64,000 nucleotides of DNA, taken from NCBI GenBank assembly GCA_002633005.1, contig NMRA01000749.1, positions 62,001 to 126,000 of the forward strand, written 5' to 3'. Made by a program: the position numbers and the translations under genes. Source of the stretch: Phoronis australis. Lineage: Eukaryota > Phoronida > Phoronidae. Shown piece after piece: positions 11,001 through 25,378 of the stretch. The notes beneath the pieces are model-generated. The model was given only the letters and a program-made list of their open reading frames with translations, was not told the DNA's origin and did not search any database. Each line of letters begins with the position of its first letter. Within the stretch, counting starts at the first letter, position 1.

Positions 11001-14000
11001 GTGATCAATCAAAAATTCACGTGTCGCCCGCACAGCGTCCTAAATTCGTGGGACTTTACTGTAACACTAGAAAGGAGGATTATGACACAGAAAACGTGCC
11101 GCATAATTCATACACCATGTTTGAATTGATGCTAAGTGAAAACACAGTAGTTCAGTAATATGTGGCTATCTGCCACTTAAGTGGCACTTAAGTGACCGTT
11201 TCAGCATTTAGGGGAGCACTGCCAATCAGCTGAGGTAGCAAGAAGGTTAACAAAGTTGTACCACAAAGCAGGAATAAAATTCAAAGAGCAGCAAAAACCT
11301 GAAACCACTCAGACTGCAGACAGTGAAACAGGAGATCCAAAGCATGTCAATATTTACAACCCTATCCCAGACATGTAGACTCACACAAGCAACAAACACA
11401 TCGCTACTTGAAAAACGTTTACCTCTGATATCTGAAATCACAAACAGTCATATTTAACATCTCTGAGACCCCAAACAAGCAAACAGCAACCCTTTACATT
11501 ACGAAAGAACTCCTAACTACAGACAATAAGATCACTCCATGATCTACCAGCACAAATAAAACAAGAGAACTCGCTTACATTTTAACTTCTTGTTCAGTCC
11601 AACTCCATAAGATATTATGAAGTCCTACAACTGCAGTGGAAAACCATGCAGCTGTTGCTCTGATAACAAATCACATCCTACTATGGCGACCAAACTCCAT
11701 AACAGCTATAAAAGTATCAACGCAATATCACTGGAGCACAGTAAAGGTTGAGCATTTAGCTTGTTGAAATGTGTGGTTATAATTATTACACATGTGTGAA
11801 ACACTCCTCACTAGACAGTTGAAAAAACGCCTGAAATGGTCTCTTGCCACAACACTATACACAGATGTCAATGAAATCCATGTTGGATTGTGCTGCGAGC
11901 CAAATGAATCAAAACACAGTTCAAGCATGGATGAAACGCGTGTAGAGTTTCTATTGTTGACTTAAATCTGGCGACTTGATAACACGATAAGATTTGACGG
12001 ATACATAATTATAAAGGCGCATTTCATTGACGGTAAAAATAGATGTTAAAGGTACAGTTCATCCAGTTTAAGTGGCTAAAAACAAAAATAGAATTAAGGC
12101 CTTTTACTCTCATCAGTTGGACTCGTAATATTACTTACTGTGAATAGATTCTATTTCTGTTCTTAACAAGAACATCGAAAACCAATCATTGACTAAAGAA
12201 AACTCACCAGAGTCTAATGAGATAGGACAACCCTAAAACAGTGGATTCGAAAAATGGCGTATGTATGCATTGCCAGTGACTTGAGTGGCTCGACTCATTG
12301 ACTCATTCGGAAACAATTCCAAGATAGGATGACCTTGGTAATGATTATAGGCCCCAAAGCACACTGCCACAGATAAACAATGGCGAAATGCTTTAAAATC
12401 TATTTTTCTCATCAATGAAGTGTTCTCAGGACTAGAAGTCACCAGGGTTTGATAGCAAATACAACCCACTGATGAAAGCTTTGAGACGATATTTAACAGG
12501 AAACACATAAGTTCATATTTTAGGTGGCTTTATTGTTGCCATACGTACGTACACTGCTACAACAAATCATATTTAAATACGGAAGTCATTATTTTTATGT
12601 TCGCATATCACCCCAACATTACATATTGCATAAATTATTGTTAAAATAAACGTTTCTTGATATTTATGTCATTACACTATTACAATTATTACATGCGCAT
12701 TCAACCTCAACAACAAACAGTGTAGTAACAGTTGCCGTCAGCCACTTCACTCTCACAACTAGTAGTATTGATCTCGGCCAAGTCACTGAGGAAATGTTGC
12801 AGGCTGATTAAGTCCAAGTCGTGAACAATAGTGATTAAAGGCAGAGTGTACCATGGACTGTCTTAAGATGATGAAAAGAAAGAAATTAAATGCGTATTAG
12901 CGTTACAGGAAAAGGCAAGAATGTGCCCATTATAACCGAGATAATTTGTGGGAGACTGCACAAAGGATCATGGGAATGGAGTAATACTAAAAGTGAAATA
13001 ATCCACAGCAATGCTGTGAGTCTCAGATCAGTCGTACTGGCAGTCTGACCCTTTGCTAGTAGTGCCGAAAGCCACTATGGCAAGAAGCCTGTATTTTAAG
13101 GGTATTTAACAGATGTCACTGGTCTCAGTTTCTGTCAATTCTACTCAGTGAGTGGAAGCCAGCCTCAGGAATCGGAGACTTCTTGTAAAATCACAAAAAT
13201 AAAAGATTTTGCAGTTTTATAGCCCTGATTAAAAGCTAATAAAAGAAACTTGAAGAAGTGTATCCTACAAACGACTTGTCCCAAAAGTATATTTATTGAC
13301 CGTGTCACAAAATTATGATGTAACATGATCGGGAGGGGAAGAAACGGGCAACTTTGGTAAAAAACATGCTGTAATGCAATACTGTCTACGGGGTTGCACA
13401 ACGCTGAGTATGTAAGTTCCTATTCGAGATTGTACAGGGAACGATCTCAGTGTGACTAGCCCCCGACCACTCAACAGAATCGTCAGAACTCATCTCACTT
13501 ATTCATACATATTCTGCTTACAATCAAATCAAAGAATTAGCAATATGCACCAAATATGCAAATCTAAAAACTCAAACCATGCAATAAGCATAGATGTCAA
13601 GAGATGTGTAGCAACTTACATTTTGCGGAACTCCTCAAGAAACATTCGTGAATTCATGCAAAAAAGGTAATCCAATTCAGAGCCTTTTTTTGAAAACTGC
13701 ATTCGATGTACAATACAAGACTATCTCTTAAAGCAGCTAATAGATAAAATGAACATACAGCAAAGCTCGTCATTTTTTACACACCACTTCACAAATTTTA
13801 TTGATTACGAGGAGGCAGGGATATTGGCGACATGAAAATTGACGGCGAAATTTCCAGACGGCTACTGAAAGAATGGAATAAATTAACATAACTAAGTGCA
13901 CAAGCAACCAATTAGACGATGCCCATTCATACAACACTGACTGGACATGTCCAATAGGGAAGTAATTTTGTGGGCGACAGTTTTCTTAACACAGTTATTC

Positions 14001-14923
14001 TCAGCCAGCCAACAATAACAAAAACACCATCCGCTGTAATTCCCATCACCACAGAAGAAATCATGTAAAAGAAAACGGAAGGAACAACAGAAGAGAAATA
14101 CCTACTTTAAAAATACAGAATTATACTGTTATTCGACTCTTGAATTTCTGTGTTTTTTTTTAATTCTCACTGTATTGTCGACAAACTAACTAACTGTAAT
14201 GCTCAAAGATATTCAAATCATACCTGGAAAAAAACTACAGCGTAATATCCACTGATGAAAGAAATGCATTTCATATTTGCGCACCAAGGCTCCGTCACAT
14301 GAAAAGTGACTTTAGAGACTTAAATCAGAAATTTGGTCTTATGCACCCAATTTAAAGTAACCGAGTAAAGTAAAGGTTTAGCTATAAAATTTTAGCACAT
14401 CATCACTGTCTGGAAATAATTAATACAAAATATTTCAGTATCCAGAAGTTGTGGGTATATTATCAGATACTTTGAATTTTGATTAAAGGAACATCAAATT
14501 GTTTTTCAGAAACAGTGAAGCATAGGACTGAAAAATCTAAGTGTTAAGTCACATTGAAACAGGCCCCTGAAGTTTGAAATTGGATTAAGTCAAAGTTGTT
14601 ATTACAACCTTAGACAGTTGTAAACGAATGTTTACCCCAGCGTCATGGTGTACTGCTTTGACTTTGTGAAATACAACTTCTGCGCTGGGCACACTGAGTA
14701 TGGTGGGTACTGGGAACATGCCATGAAAATAAAGTTCATTTTGAATAATTCTGATACAGATGGTATAGTAGTACCCCACATATAAGAACACAATGTGGCA
14801 TACAAGTAGAATTTCATTTTTTCATTTTTCATAATATGTAACACCAAATCAATGTGTTTTCATGTTTTTACTCTGTATCACAATTACCACCATCACATGT
14901 TTTGCACATTTACGGCCATACGC

Positions 14924-15005
14924 AACAATGTCAGAAGCCTTTGAAAAATCAACAAAGGCAATTTTGACAATTATTTTTGTCCAAAATTGTGAGATTTTAC
15001 CACAG
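14924..15005 (+). repeat. Dispersed repeat, TCAGAAGCCTTTGAAAAATC family
   Basis: Second copy of the repeat at 1825-1906, in the same orientation, with roughly one base in five different and small indels. Confidence 0.6.
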
Positions 15006-18000
15006 TCATTTTTCAGTAATTTCAGCAAAGGATAAGTTGAACATTTTAGTTGCGCTGTAGGTATAATTCATTGTACACATTCTGGAAATTTTTATGGGGT
15101 ATACAATTGAAGTTTTGGTACAACCATGGGCTACCACAGTAAAGTCTTGTACACAACTACCAGAATATATGCACCACCAAGGCTATCTGTTGTCTTTGGA
15201 GATATGTTCTAGGTGCTTCGCACAAGACGTTGCAGGACTCCCTCATTCAAACATGACGTTAATTCATCAGCTACATGAAGGATTATGTCAACACCCATCA
15301 TCTCTGCCGGTGGTCACTTCTGGTAATTGACGTTCATTTTTGACTTGCCATCAGAGAAAACACTGAATAGTTTTTACAGAACTTCTTCAGTCGTTAGAAT
15401 AACACGGCCATATTTATTCTGAATGTGTTCCAGATCTATCAAACAACTCTTGACACACTGACTGGCAGAAATACCAGCACCAATTAATGTCTAATAATAC
15501 AAAAAATCATCACTAACAGAAATTGGCCAATTTACTAGATTTTTTTGTTTGGCAACTCTGAAGACCTGACACGCTGTGCTAACTTGAAGAGATACTTCTG
15601 CCAATTCATGTTCAAGAACTTGTCTATTTACAGAGTGAGGCCACTTTACATAAGAAAGTTTTTTAGCTTGACATTTCCATGCTGGTAATGTCAGAAATAC
15701 AAATGCCATTGAAGGATTGAACAACAAATGTTTCTGAAAGTTCCAAAAATTTAATCAGACTTAAATGACAAATCACTTGAAACATGAGACAAAATAAATG
15801 TTCAACTTCATGTATTTGAAGTGAAAAAGGAGTTTAGTTTTTAAAATCAACCTGCAGCTACAGTACATGAGCACATTTTTATGAAAAATGTAGACTTCAA
15901 GTCTTACATGAAAATTTTTCAGTACCGTGTATTTGAAATTTTACAATTACACACTTTAACAATGACTTTAATGCAATCCGAAATTTGTCAAATAGTAAAC
16001 AAAATTATTTTTGAAATCGAAATAAATGGGGGTAGCGTTAAAGAACAGATCGTTGCTAAGTTACAGATTACATCACAGTCAAAAGATTTTAGAAGTAATT
16101 AACCCAGATTTTTACCCAGTTTTTACAAGAACCCACGAACGAAATGTTAATTTCAAAATGGCAATTTTATGGTCCCACAAGACAATTGTATATAGGTATA
16201 TTACAGATGAGTGTGTATTGGAGTGGAAATGTACCAAGTATTCAGAAAACTAGTTCAGTAGTGAAGTAATTCTGGAGCATTCCTATAAACTTTAGTCTCA
16301 GATAAGATTTCCAAGCAGACAAGGCCATCTTAAAAACCCATTGATCACCAGCAATTTCATTAAAAAACGATAAATCCTCGAACAAAACAATTATTAAAGC
16401 CCACAAGCAAAGTCCGTTACATCCTGTGCTAACCAGAAAGGAAATGAAATTTTCATGGTTGGTAATCACTGCTTTAGAAAAAAAAACTTCAGTAAAACCT
16501 CCGACAATGAAAAGCCAGTCATTCCAACAAGTGAATTACCATTTCTCTTTTAGTTCATGTAATTTTCATTTTTTTATGAAAATCGCAATAGCCCCATTTG
16601 TTTAAGACCTCATACAAAAGTGGAACATTTTAAAATCAATTCCCAACAACATTTTGAAGAATTGGGCATAAAGCGTAGTATTTGCAAGTGTCATATGGAT
16701 TGAATCAGCAAGTTCTGAGATATGATGTTCAACAGTCAGTCAAATTTGTAATTTTTCTCCTTAACCTTAATTGAATTTCACTCAATTCTACCACTACTTT
16801 GTATGAAAAGATCTTCATAATGATACATGTTTCAGCTCTATGCGTTCTTGATCACGTTAATAACACCAGGTGGAAGTTGAGATCAGCTTGTCTTAAAGTT
16901 CAATTTCAAAGGTGAAAGAATCTTGATGAAAAAATCAAAAACATTCCGACAAGATCTAATTACACAAGATTCTTCAAGAACAAGACAGGTCAAACGGTTA
17001 GAGCAATGTGTATAAAGAAGAGACAGAATTAAATACTTGTGCACAGACATCGCAGGTGAGAGGAACCACAACCATCTACAACTACTAAAATATTAACAGG
17101 TGTTGTAGAAATTTGTAAGTCGGCATTCAAAGAACTCAAAAGCCACAATGTATTATCAATGAACTTTTACTTTCTCAAAAAGCACATTCCCCACTCCCCC
17201 GCAGACAGAGACCAGATTATTTCTGCAAACAGATCAAAACTTGCAGTCAACAATGTGGGAGGTGGGAGGTATATGGTAAGGGGATACAGATCCACCAGAC
17301 AGCGGACAAACAATGCAGAGGGGATATGAAATTCTCACATTACCTCACATTACAGCAAAACTGAATGAGCAAGGGGTCCGGATCAAATAGAGCCCACCCC
17401 TAGATCCCTGCTCCCTCCCCCCTGCCGTCACCAACTTTACTCACAGTATACCACCCCTCATGAACAAAGGCCTGATGTAGCCAAAAGTAACATTTTGTAG
17501 AAGTAATTCTTGCATTCTTGTATTTGGAGAAATTTCTAACCACTGGAAGATAATTTTTGGACCTGATTAAGAGTATTTTCTGCAATTTTTAAGCAGTATT
17601 TTCTGCAATTTTTAAGCAGTTTTAATAGGGGAATGTGGCTGATGTTTCACTTCAAAATCGATGCAATGATGGCCCTAGAGCCAGACCGTTTACTTCAAAT
17701 GACACACGTGTAGGCAAAAAAACAACCCCGACTCCTTCGCAGACAAAACCTTAAGGTTTTGGCCACTGATGAACCAATAGCGGTTTTCGCTATTCATGTA
17801 AACCATATCAGCCTACAGGGTTGTTACACTGTTCACGGTTCACGGAATATTATTCATGGTTTGGGGCTACGATTCATTTCATGAAGCCAATATCCTAATG
17901 GCTAAATCTGCACTTGCATTTGTAAACAAGTTGGACTGTAAGTGCTAATAACCAACTCATGAAATACAACTTAGAAGTAAGTCATTACAAGTCACACTTC

Positions 18001-19244
18001 CCAAATTACTCCAAGATATTAAGTTTCTCACATCCTGTGCCCCCAACAAAATACACATCAAAGGAATCGTTTATTACAGGACATGGGCAACAAACGTGTA
18101 TGTTCTAAATCTAAATTAATTTTGTCTTTTTAGAATTCCACGCCACCTTTTTGACTTTAAAAGAAAGTTTGCTATCTAAATACACTAATAAAGCTGAACT
18201 GCATTACAAAGAACCATTGCAGGACTTTCTTTAACTTTTACTACAACCAAATTTTGCCATGTAACAAAACTAACTAGTTGGCTGGCTTGGTTCTTGTGGA
18301 AACCAAAGGAATGTTGTAATCCAGCAAATGTTATTGACCATATGTGTTGCAAAATGGCTTGACTGTAAATAAACGATACCACCATGAAACCTGTTGAATA
18401 AAAATTACTATTTAGAGACAAAATGAACCAAAGAAGACAAAAGAGGTAAAACTCACATGCAATCATTCCAGATTCGGTCCCTGCAACTCCACCTGATCAA
18501 TTTCTTTCCAAAATTCCACTTTTCCATTTCCAACAATCAATAAAAATTCACCAAATATTGGCAACAGATAGACCATCAGTCCCAGAAGCCCCTAGGTCTA
18601 ATTCACAACAACACAAGCCCTCCACACACCACAGCACTGAAATCGCATTAAGCATGACGGACTATAAGACCTGGATGTCTTGGCAAGCTCATCATTGCTA
18701 TGACAGATGCAGATGTTCCTCCGAGAGATCTTATCTTAAGATCAATTTCTTGTCTAATAAATTAAATTGCATTGGCTTCTCAGGGGATTTCAACCATTCT
18801 CCTCCATACCATATTAGTAACTACTCTAGCTCCCTGTTAATAAGTTAATGTATAACTTCAATAACTGACAAAAACTGCTCCTGCAAATTCATTTTAACAA
18901 GACTGCATTCATTCTGAAAGGCAACCTGGTGTCTAACATCACTAATACTCAAAGCCAGCTGAGCCATTTACAGTATATGTGTGAACTCGTTTGTCAACAA
19001 ATTTCATAATATTATGAAATGAGCCCAAAGACAACAAGAGCTGTTCAATGACAATTCAACACTAGAACAGCTGGCCAATGAAATTACAAAGCAAAGCACA
19101 CAAAGCACCAGGTGGTGATTGGATAAGCATCTAAGGGTGCTAACACAAGCAACACTCTTGTCTACTGTGAATTAAACATCCCATGATGGGAACTGATTGG
19201 AGCCTAAGGGTGAGCAAAGAGCTACGTGCTTCCACTGAAAATTA

Positions 19245-19556
19245 GCTCAGCTCATAGCTCATGTCTGCAGCAAAATGAACTGTGAAAATTTTGCATCGCC
19301 AGGCGGGGAGGTGGATATCTCACTTGTAGAATTTCTTTTATCTAGAGAAGGTAAATCTACACAGTATGTGGCTGAGGTTAGCTTAGTGCTCCCTGGTTTA
19401 CCTTTGATAGCCAATGAAAGCTAATTATTGCATCACCTGACAACAACAAATCTCTTCTAACCAAGTGTACACATTGACATTGATTACCAGTGTAAGTGAC
19501 TGGTCAGTGAGCATTTTGCTCACTGTGTGTAACTCACATCGAGCTATGAGCTGAGC
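19245..19556. repeat. 16-bp perfect inverted repeat pair (GCTCAGCTCATAGCTC)
   Basis: GCTCAGCTCATAGCTC at 19245-19260 and its exact reverse complement at 19541-19556, 280 bases apart. More AGCT-rich variants flank both. It could be the ends of a decayed MITE; no target duplication was identified. Confidence 0.5.
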
Positions 19557-20320
19557 TGCAGCTAACTTGACCATGACAGCTCAGTTTGCAGCTACTCATC
19601 AGCGCTCACCATAAAATGTGGTTGACCAGAGACTCGAGATCATCAAAATAACCTATTGAAATCACAAAATTTTGGGGGTCTCGTGTGGGACAGGTTAGTA
19701 GTGACGTGCCGGCAACATAGGAGGCTATTTACTTTGCTATCTCTAGTATTGCTGTGTGTAGGTATTTTTGGCATTTTAACATTGATGGTATCATCGTTTA
19801 ACAAGAGTAGCTGAACTGAGAGGTGACTGGGGGTGAGGTATTCCCTCAGGTACTCCTTTCCCAACTTGGTCACCTATTATGTCATCTGCATTGTGTATAC
19901 ATGCCAGTACACAATGACATAACATTACCTGGACAAGAACTCCCTGTATACAGGATCTTACAAGGACTGCACACAACAGTTTCTGACATGGACAAGCTTT
20001 ATTACACAAGTGTAAACCAAGACTAATCCTTTAAGTCACCACTAAGCTTATTTTTGTATTCCACCATCAATATTTATGGACCTGTTGATATTTGACACAT
20101 TACATGTGAGAAAGAGGACAAGAGCATTACATGTTGCCTGTTTAAGGATTGAATTTTCTTGCTACCATAAATAGGACTTCCCGTTTTTTACTACAGAATG
20201 AGAGTTATAAATTTTTAACCACTGATTTTTCCAACACATATATCAATGCTTTCTCCAGACGGAATCTTTACAACACTCGAGGCCCTTGACTGCAACAAGT
20301 CAAATGAAATCAGGTCAGTT

Positions 20321-21442
20321 AGTAGGGCTAGTGGTCTTTAGGTGGGGCCAGCGGTCTGTGGGTGGGGCCAGTGGTCTGTAGGTGGGGCCAGTGGTCTGTG
20401 GGTGGGGCCAATGGTCTGTGGGTGGGGTCAGCGGTCTGTNNNNNNNNNNNNNNNNNNNNNNNNNNNNNNNNNNNNNNNNNNNNNNNNNNNNNNNNNNNNN
20501 NNNNNNNNNNNNNNNNNNNNNNNNNNNNNNNNNNNNNNNNNNNNNNNNNNNNNNNNNNNNNNNNNNNNNNNNNNNNNNNNNNNNNNNNNNNNNNNNNNNN
20601 NNNNNNNNNNNNNNNNNNNNNNNNNNNNNNNNNNNNNNNNNNNNNNNNNNNNNNNNNNNNNNNNNNNNNNNNNNNNNNNNNNNNNNNNNNNNNNNNNNNN
20701 NNNNNNNNNNNNNNNNNNNNNNNNNNNNNNNNNNNNNNNNNNNNNNNNNNNNNNNNNNNNNNNNNNNNNNNNNNNNNNNNNNNNNNNNNNNNNNNNNNNN
20801 NNNNNNNNNNNNNNNNNNNNNNNNNNNNNNNNNNNNNNNNNNNNNNNNNNNNNNNNNNNNNNNNNNNNNNNNNNNNNNNNNNNNNNNNNNNNNNNNNNNN
20901 NNNNNNNNNNNNNNNNNNNNNNNNNNNNNNNNNNNNNNNNNNNNNNNNNNNNNNNNNNNNNNNNNNNNNNNNNNNNNNNNNNNNNNNNNNNNNNNNNNNN
21001 NNNNNNNNNNNNNNNNNNNNNNNNNNNNNNNNNNNNNNNNNNNNNNNNNNNNNNNNNNNNNNNNNNNNNNNNNNNNNNNNNNNNNNNNNNNNNNNNNNNN
21101 NNNNNNNNNNNNNNNTGGGTAGGGCCGGTGGTCTGTGGGTAGGGCCGGTGGTCTGTGGGTAGGGACAGTGGTATGTGGGTAGGGCCAGTGGTCTGCGGGT
21201 AGGGCCAGTGGTCTGTGGGTAGGGTTAGTGGTCTGTAGGTTGGTCTAGTGGTCTGTAAGTAGGGCCAGTGGTCTGTAGGTAGGGCCAGTGGTCTGTAGGA
21301 AGAACCAGTGGTCTGTAGGTTGGTCTAGTGGTCTGTAAGAAGGGCTAGTGGTCTGTAGGTAGAGCCAGTGGTCTGTAGGTAGGGCTAGTGGTCTGTAGGT
21401 TGGGCTAGTGGTCTGTAGGTAGGACTAGTGGTCTGTAGGTAC
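20321..21442 (+). repeat. 20-bp minisatellite interrupted by an assembly gap
   Basis: Unit GGTRGGGCCAGTGGTCTGTR, 20 bases. The left part is mostly GGTGGGG...CTGTG, the right part mostly GGTAGGG...CTGTA with more variants, so unit types are segregated across the array. Because 20 is not a multiple of 3, apparent long ORFs through it (and through the Ns) are artefacts. True length is unknown. Confidence 0.95.
20440..21115. other. Assembly gap (676 N) inside the minisatellite
   Basis: Run of N flanked on both sides by the same 20-bp unit, so the gap almost certainly contains more of the array. Confidence 0.99.
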
Positions 21443-23668
21443 TAGTTTAGTCAAGATTCCAATGCAATGAATTTCCCAATTTTATCAAGCTTAACTGAAG
21501 ACTTGATTGCACTTTGTACAGTAATTAAAAGCACCTGGTGTGCAGCTGACAGCGGAAATGTTAATTCATCAAGTTCGTCATTAGACGGGTACCAGTCCAG
21601 TTGTGGAGCGGCAAGCAAAATGCATTACATGATGATGAGACATTGTCAATTAATTCAATGGATTTCTTTACAAAGGAAATAAGAGAAATTAGTGTCTAGT
21701 AGATAAATATCAGAGACTAATTAGCTGAACATCAATTAAGATAAAACCCTGCACCACAATCCTAACTTTGATCTCAGCAACTGCTCAAAAATGTCCCTCA
21801 CATGGCAGCTGTGCAGCTGTACACAACTAATTTGAGGCTACTGATGATAACACTAAATTCCACTTTTCTACTTTATCACGTAAATGATCTTCAATAAAAT
21901 ACACATGACAGTGGCAGACAAGTGAAATCTAATGAAACGTTAATTCGATTTTATCTATGGCATGGTTGTACTATGCAAATATCACAGCATAAAACATAAA
22001 TTACATGATGAGCAACCCGTAATCAGCCATCGAAAAATGGAACAGTGAAATTTTGGCAATTATTTTGTTGGCAATTGAAGAGAGATTGCATATTCAAATC
22101 AAGTCAAAGGATTTTATCGAAACTAGCACTAAGGAACTTCACTTGGATGAATTAGAATCATCAAATTTTAAAGAGAAAATTCCAGATGTTTTTTATATAA
22201 ATTTTCATGTTCAGCTAAAAAAAATTTACCTCAAGGCTAACTGAACATAGAGACAATGTAATAACAGAGCAGATGATGAAGACATTGAATGCAACAAGAC
22301 ACCATAATCAGAATGCTGGGACAAAAGTTGATTAATTACTGTAACCAATTTTTGTCAATTCCTAATGGACATTTTAAGATATGACCTTATAAGATAGATT
22401 TGTTCAAAACTAACAAAGGTTTCCATTTACTCAAATGGAAGTATTTTGTCAAAAGCAATTATCACAATGTGACATTTTATGTTATCACAATGACAAATTA
22501 CCATGTGAAAGCTGTTTTTGCAGAGACACCATACAGAAAACATCCACCACTGTAGTGGTATGACGTAGTGGCACATTGAGATGTTTCTCATGATGACACT
22601 CCAAATCTTAGTGGAGACAAAAATAGACACCATTTCAACTGCTTATTTTGGTTGCAATGACAAACACGACATGGGTTTTATTGGGTCATTGAAACCAACA
22701 CCTTCATGTCATAACAATAGCTGACAATTATACTGAAAGCAGACGTGGCAAAAAAATCATGCCACTTTTTATCTTCCCTAGTAAAAATGCACTGGAATGT
22801 AACAGCAATTACGAACCCGATCAAGAGGCATGATTTAACAACCTGAATTAATATATTGTGTTACCAACGGTATTTCAAGGGAGTTGTAGGAAACAGGAAA
22901 CATGCAGATGGTGGACGCCCAACATTTCTCTAGTGGGAATATCAACAAAAGGCAGATGGAACAGGTGCAAGGATTAAATGCAGCCATCAGAAAGACTGTG
23001 TGTAAATGGTGATGACACACATATCCTCATGGAAATACAAACACATCAGTGCTCATAGCTCCATCTGTTGGACCAACAGAGGAAAAATTAAAGTACTTAC
23101 ATGCTCCTCAATGTCAATTTGATGTCTCGAAATGATGACATTTATTAATAAATTTCCACCCGCATTGAGCCAATAATTCACTTTAATTGAGGTAGTAAAC
23201 AAGAAATTAGGTAAATTTGTCACGTGATCTATTGCATCGTCACAAGACAACCATGGAATGGTTAGCAGTGGTCGACAACTGAACTGCGTTGTTCGATACC
23301 ACCACGCTAAATAAATTCATCTCAAACTTGTCAATAGAGTCAGAGTTCTTCACCAGCCGTCATTAATAACAGAGTTGATTTGTGTGGACATTGTGCATAC
23401 AAAAGGTTCTCACTTATTGTGTCAGATTCGTGTTTGTCTCTTATTGACGTACAATTCCACTGTGTTCTGTTTTCAACAAGACAACTGCGTAACATCACAG
23501 CGTGAATAAAATCATAAATCTACACAATTAAGAGAAAATTAATTAATTAAGAACACAATGTTAAATAGACACAATGAAATGGAATTTCATTCTGTCAAAA
23601 TTTCTCCCCTAAACTTTTTTAAGCATCTTGTTAGCATAACTTTACGGTACATCCGCCAACAAACAACA
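21443..23668. other. Intronic stretch without recognised genes
   Basis: Read in all frames; only short biased ORFs. No repeat of note. Confidence 0.5.
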
Positions 23669-24610
23669 TACCGTCTTTGCCCTAATAAGTGCCCATGCAC
23701 CTATAAGCGCCCCCCCCAAGCATTTTCCGACTTTGCTAAAGTTTAGCACTCAGCCTACGAACGTGTACATGAGAAAAATGCCGTACCTACAGTTGTAAAA
23801 TTGTACAGTAATGTCTTCAATAAGTTCAATTTATCAATAAGATCCGACAGTCTTGAAAAATCATTGTGCGTGGAATTCGCTGATCACAAGCCTCCTCACT
23901 TTGCCAGTAGCCATGACTATACACTTCAAACTTCCGCCATGCTTCAAAAAGAACGCATAAGTTTTGCTGATCTTGCGAGGAATGTATCCCATTATGGACT
24001 GGCCTTTCAAAACAGATACAGCGTTCTTGTCAACGGGATTGTATTGTATCTTTCCCATACAGATCTTCTCTCTCAACAGGAATCTAAATTTCTTTGTACA
24101 CGTGAAAACCGCGAATCGAAGACTAATAAAAAACTTAATCAGTGTTAAAAGCACGTGGCCAGGAAGCGGGCGCTACATTGGCATGTACCTGTCATGGAAG
24201 ACATTAGTTGGGAACTATCTATTCATGAAACAGGAAGAATAGCATCGGCAAGAAATAAATATTTGCATTAATTTCCAAGATTCTAATACAGTAAAAAACT
24301 TTTGCGTTACTTTGAAGAGGAATTATTTAATTCATCATAACTGTGTTTTTAAAGTCAAATGACTCACTGATATTGAACACTTCCACACCCTTACAACTCG
24401 AATCACCCGGAAAATATCTGTTCGACTATCACGCATCCAGTCACCCAGCGACTCAATGACATTTACCGTAAATTTGCGGGTTAACGCCTTGGCGCTTAAA
24501 TTGGGAAACCCTAAGACAGGGGGGTGGGTAGTGGTCGCTTAAAACGAAAAATTCGCAAAAAGTCGGGAGTGGGCGATTACAGAAGCAGTGGGCGCTTACG
24601 TCAAAGTTTT
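23669..24610 (-). mobile_element. DNA element with GCGCTTA-type inverted ends carrying a HIRAN-like ORF
   Basis: The left end has CCTAATAAGTGCCC, CCTATAAGCGCCCC and later CCGACTTT. The right end, read in reverse complement, has GTAAGCGCCCACT, TAATCGCCCACTCC and CGACTTTTTGCG, in the same order. Between them lies the HIRAN-like frame at 23861-24154. Another GCGCTTA-type end lies at 24822-24890 (TACCGTATTCACCCAAATAA), perhaps a separate solo end. Exact termini and target duplication are not resolved. Confidence 0.5.
23861..24154 (-). pseudogene. HIRAN-like domain ORF remnant
   Basis: The 97-codon minus frame contains NPVDKNAVSVLKGQSIMGYI, then PRKISKTYAFFLKHGGSL and CIVMATGKVRRL. This matches the pattern NP.D..A..V......GH.PR.IS......L..GG...C.V.G..R seen in HIRAN-like proteins, which recur as multicopy, transposon-associated genes in invertebrates. 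The HIRAN fold binds DNA ends in SNF2 helicases such as HLTF; function in these short proteins is unknown. Upstream codons are broken by stops, and the expected GH before PR is GY here. It is probably a dead copy within the GCGCTTA-ended element. Confidence 0.55.
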
Positions 24611-25378
24611 AGCTGAACTGGGCAAGCTCGTGGGTGTTCATACAAGCACGGAACTTCCGTTAAACAGCAGGACCCGACAACCACAAAGTTTCTCACGCCT
24701 CAAACAGAAACGGGATTTCAACTCTGAAAGGGTGACTTCGCGAGAACGTTGCTAAAAACTCATATTTCAGTTTTGCGATGCTCATTATTTTGACGCTAAT
24801 ACATAGATATTCAATTTACCGTATTCACCCAAATAAGCGCTCAAGGTGGTTAGAAAATTTAGTTTCAAGGAGTTAGGCGCTTATTGTAGCCTAAAGCATT
24901 TGAAAGCCAGTTCTCCGAAATGGGTGAAATCGGAAGCTAGGATTCATCAAATTTACACTGAGTGACGTATCTGTAACCTCATGACAAAACTTTCTACAAA
25001 ATTGTGGTGTATTGCTATCAAACTTCATTGTTAACTTACGATTATTTTTCAAAAATTTGTGCTGAAATCCCAGGGCAAAAACTCTGATGTGTCACTACCT
25101 CGCGATCGTCGATACGGCAACTAAAATATGACAATTTTCATAATTATTTTTGTCTCAAATTGAAGTTTCACCAACTTTCCATTTCTTTACATGACATAGT
25201 TGAATCATAGTATAGCCACTGGACTAATAGTGGATGATTTACAAGCATCACATAACGTAATAATAACATATAACTGAGAGTAAACTAAAATAAAGTATTG
25301 CCCAAAATGGGATGGAAAAATTATAAACATTTTATTTCATGCTCTCCTCTTTCAGATAATTATCACACACATTAGCAT

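Larger units (their letters stand above)
8029..20320. other. Intronic stretch without recognised genes
   Basis: No ORF here shows a known domain. Weak structures seen: irregular AATGAGTCCAACAGCTC-like units at 9331-9440; a TTGAAAATATTGAGCCATGT-type dispersed repeat near 10640-10690, seen again near 26960-27000; a 23-bp tandem pair at about 17575-17620 (AGTATTTTCTGCAATTTTTA); and an inverted repeat at 19245-19556. Confidence 0.6.

Noticed and set aside
20342-21162. Three overlapping plus-strand ORFs of about 250-266 codons
   Set aside because: They consist of a 20-bp minisatellite and a run of N; the frame rotates every unit, so the open frame is an artefact.
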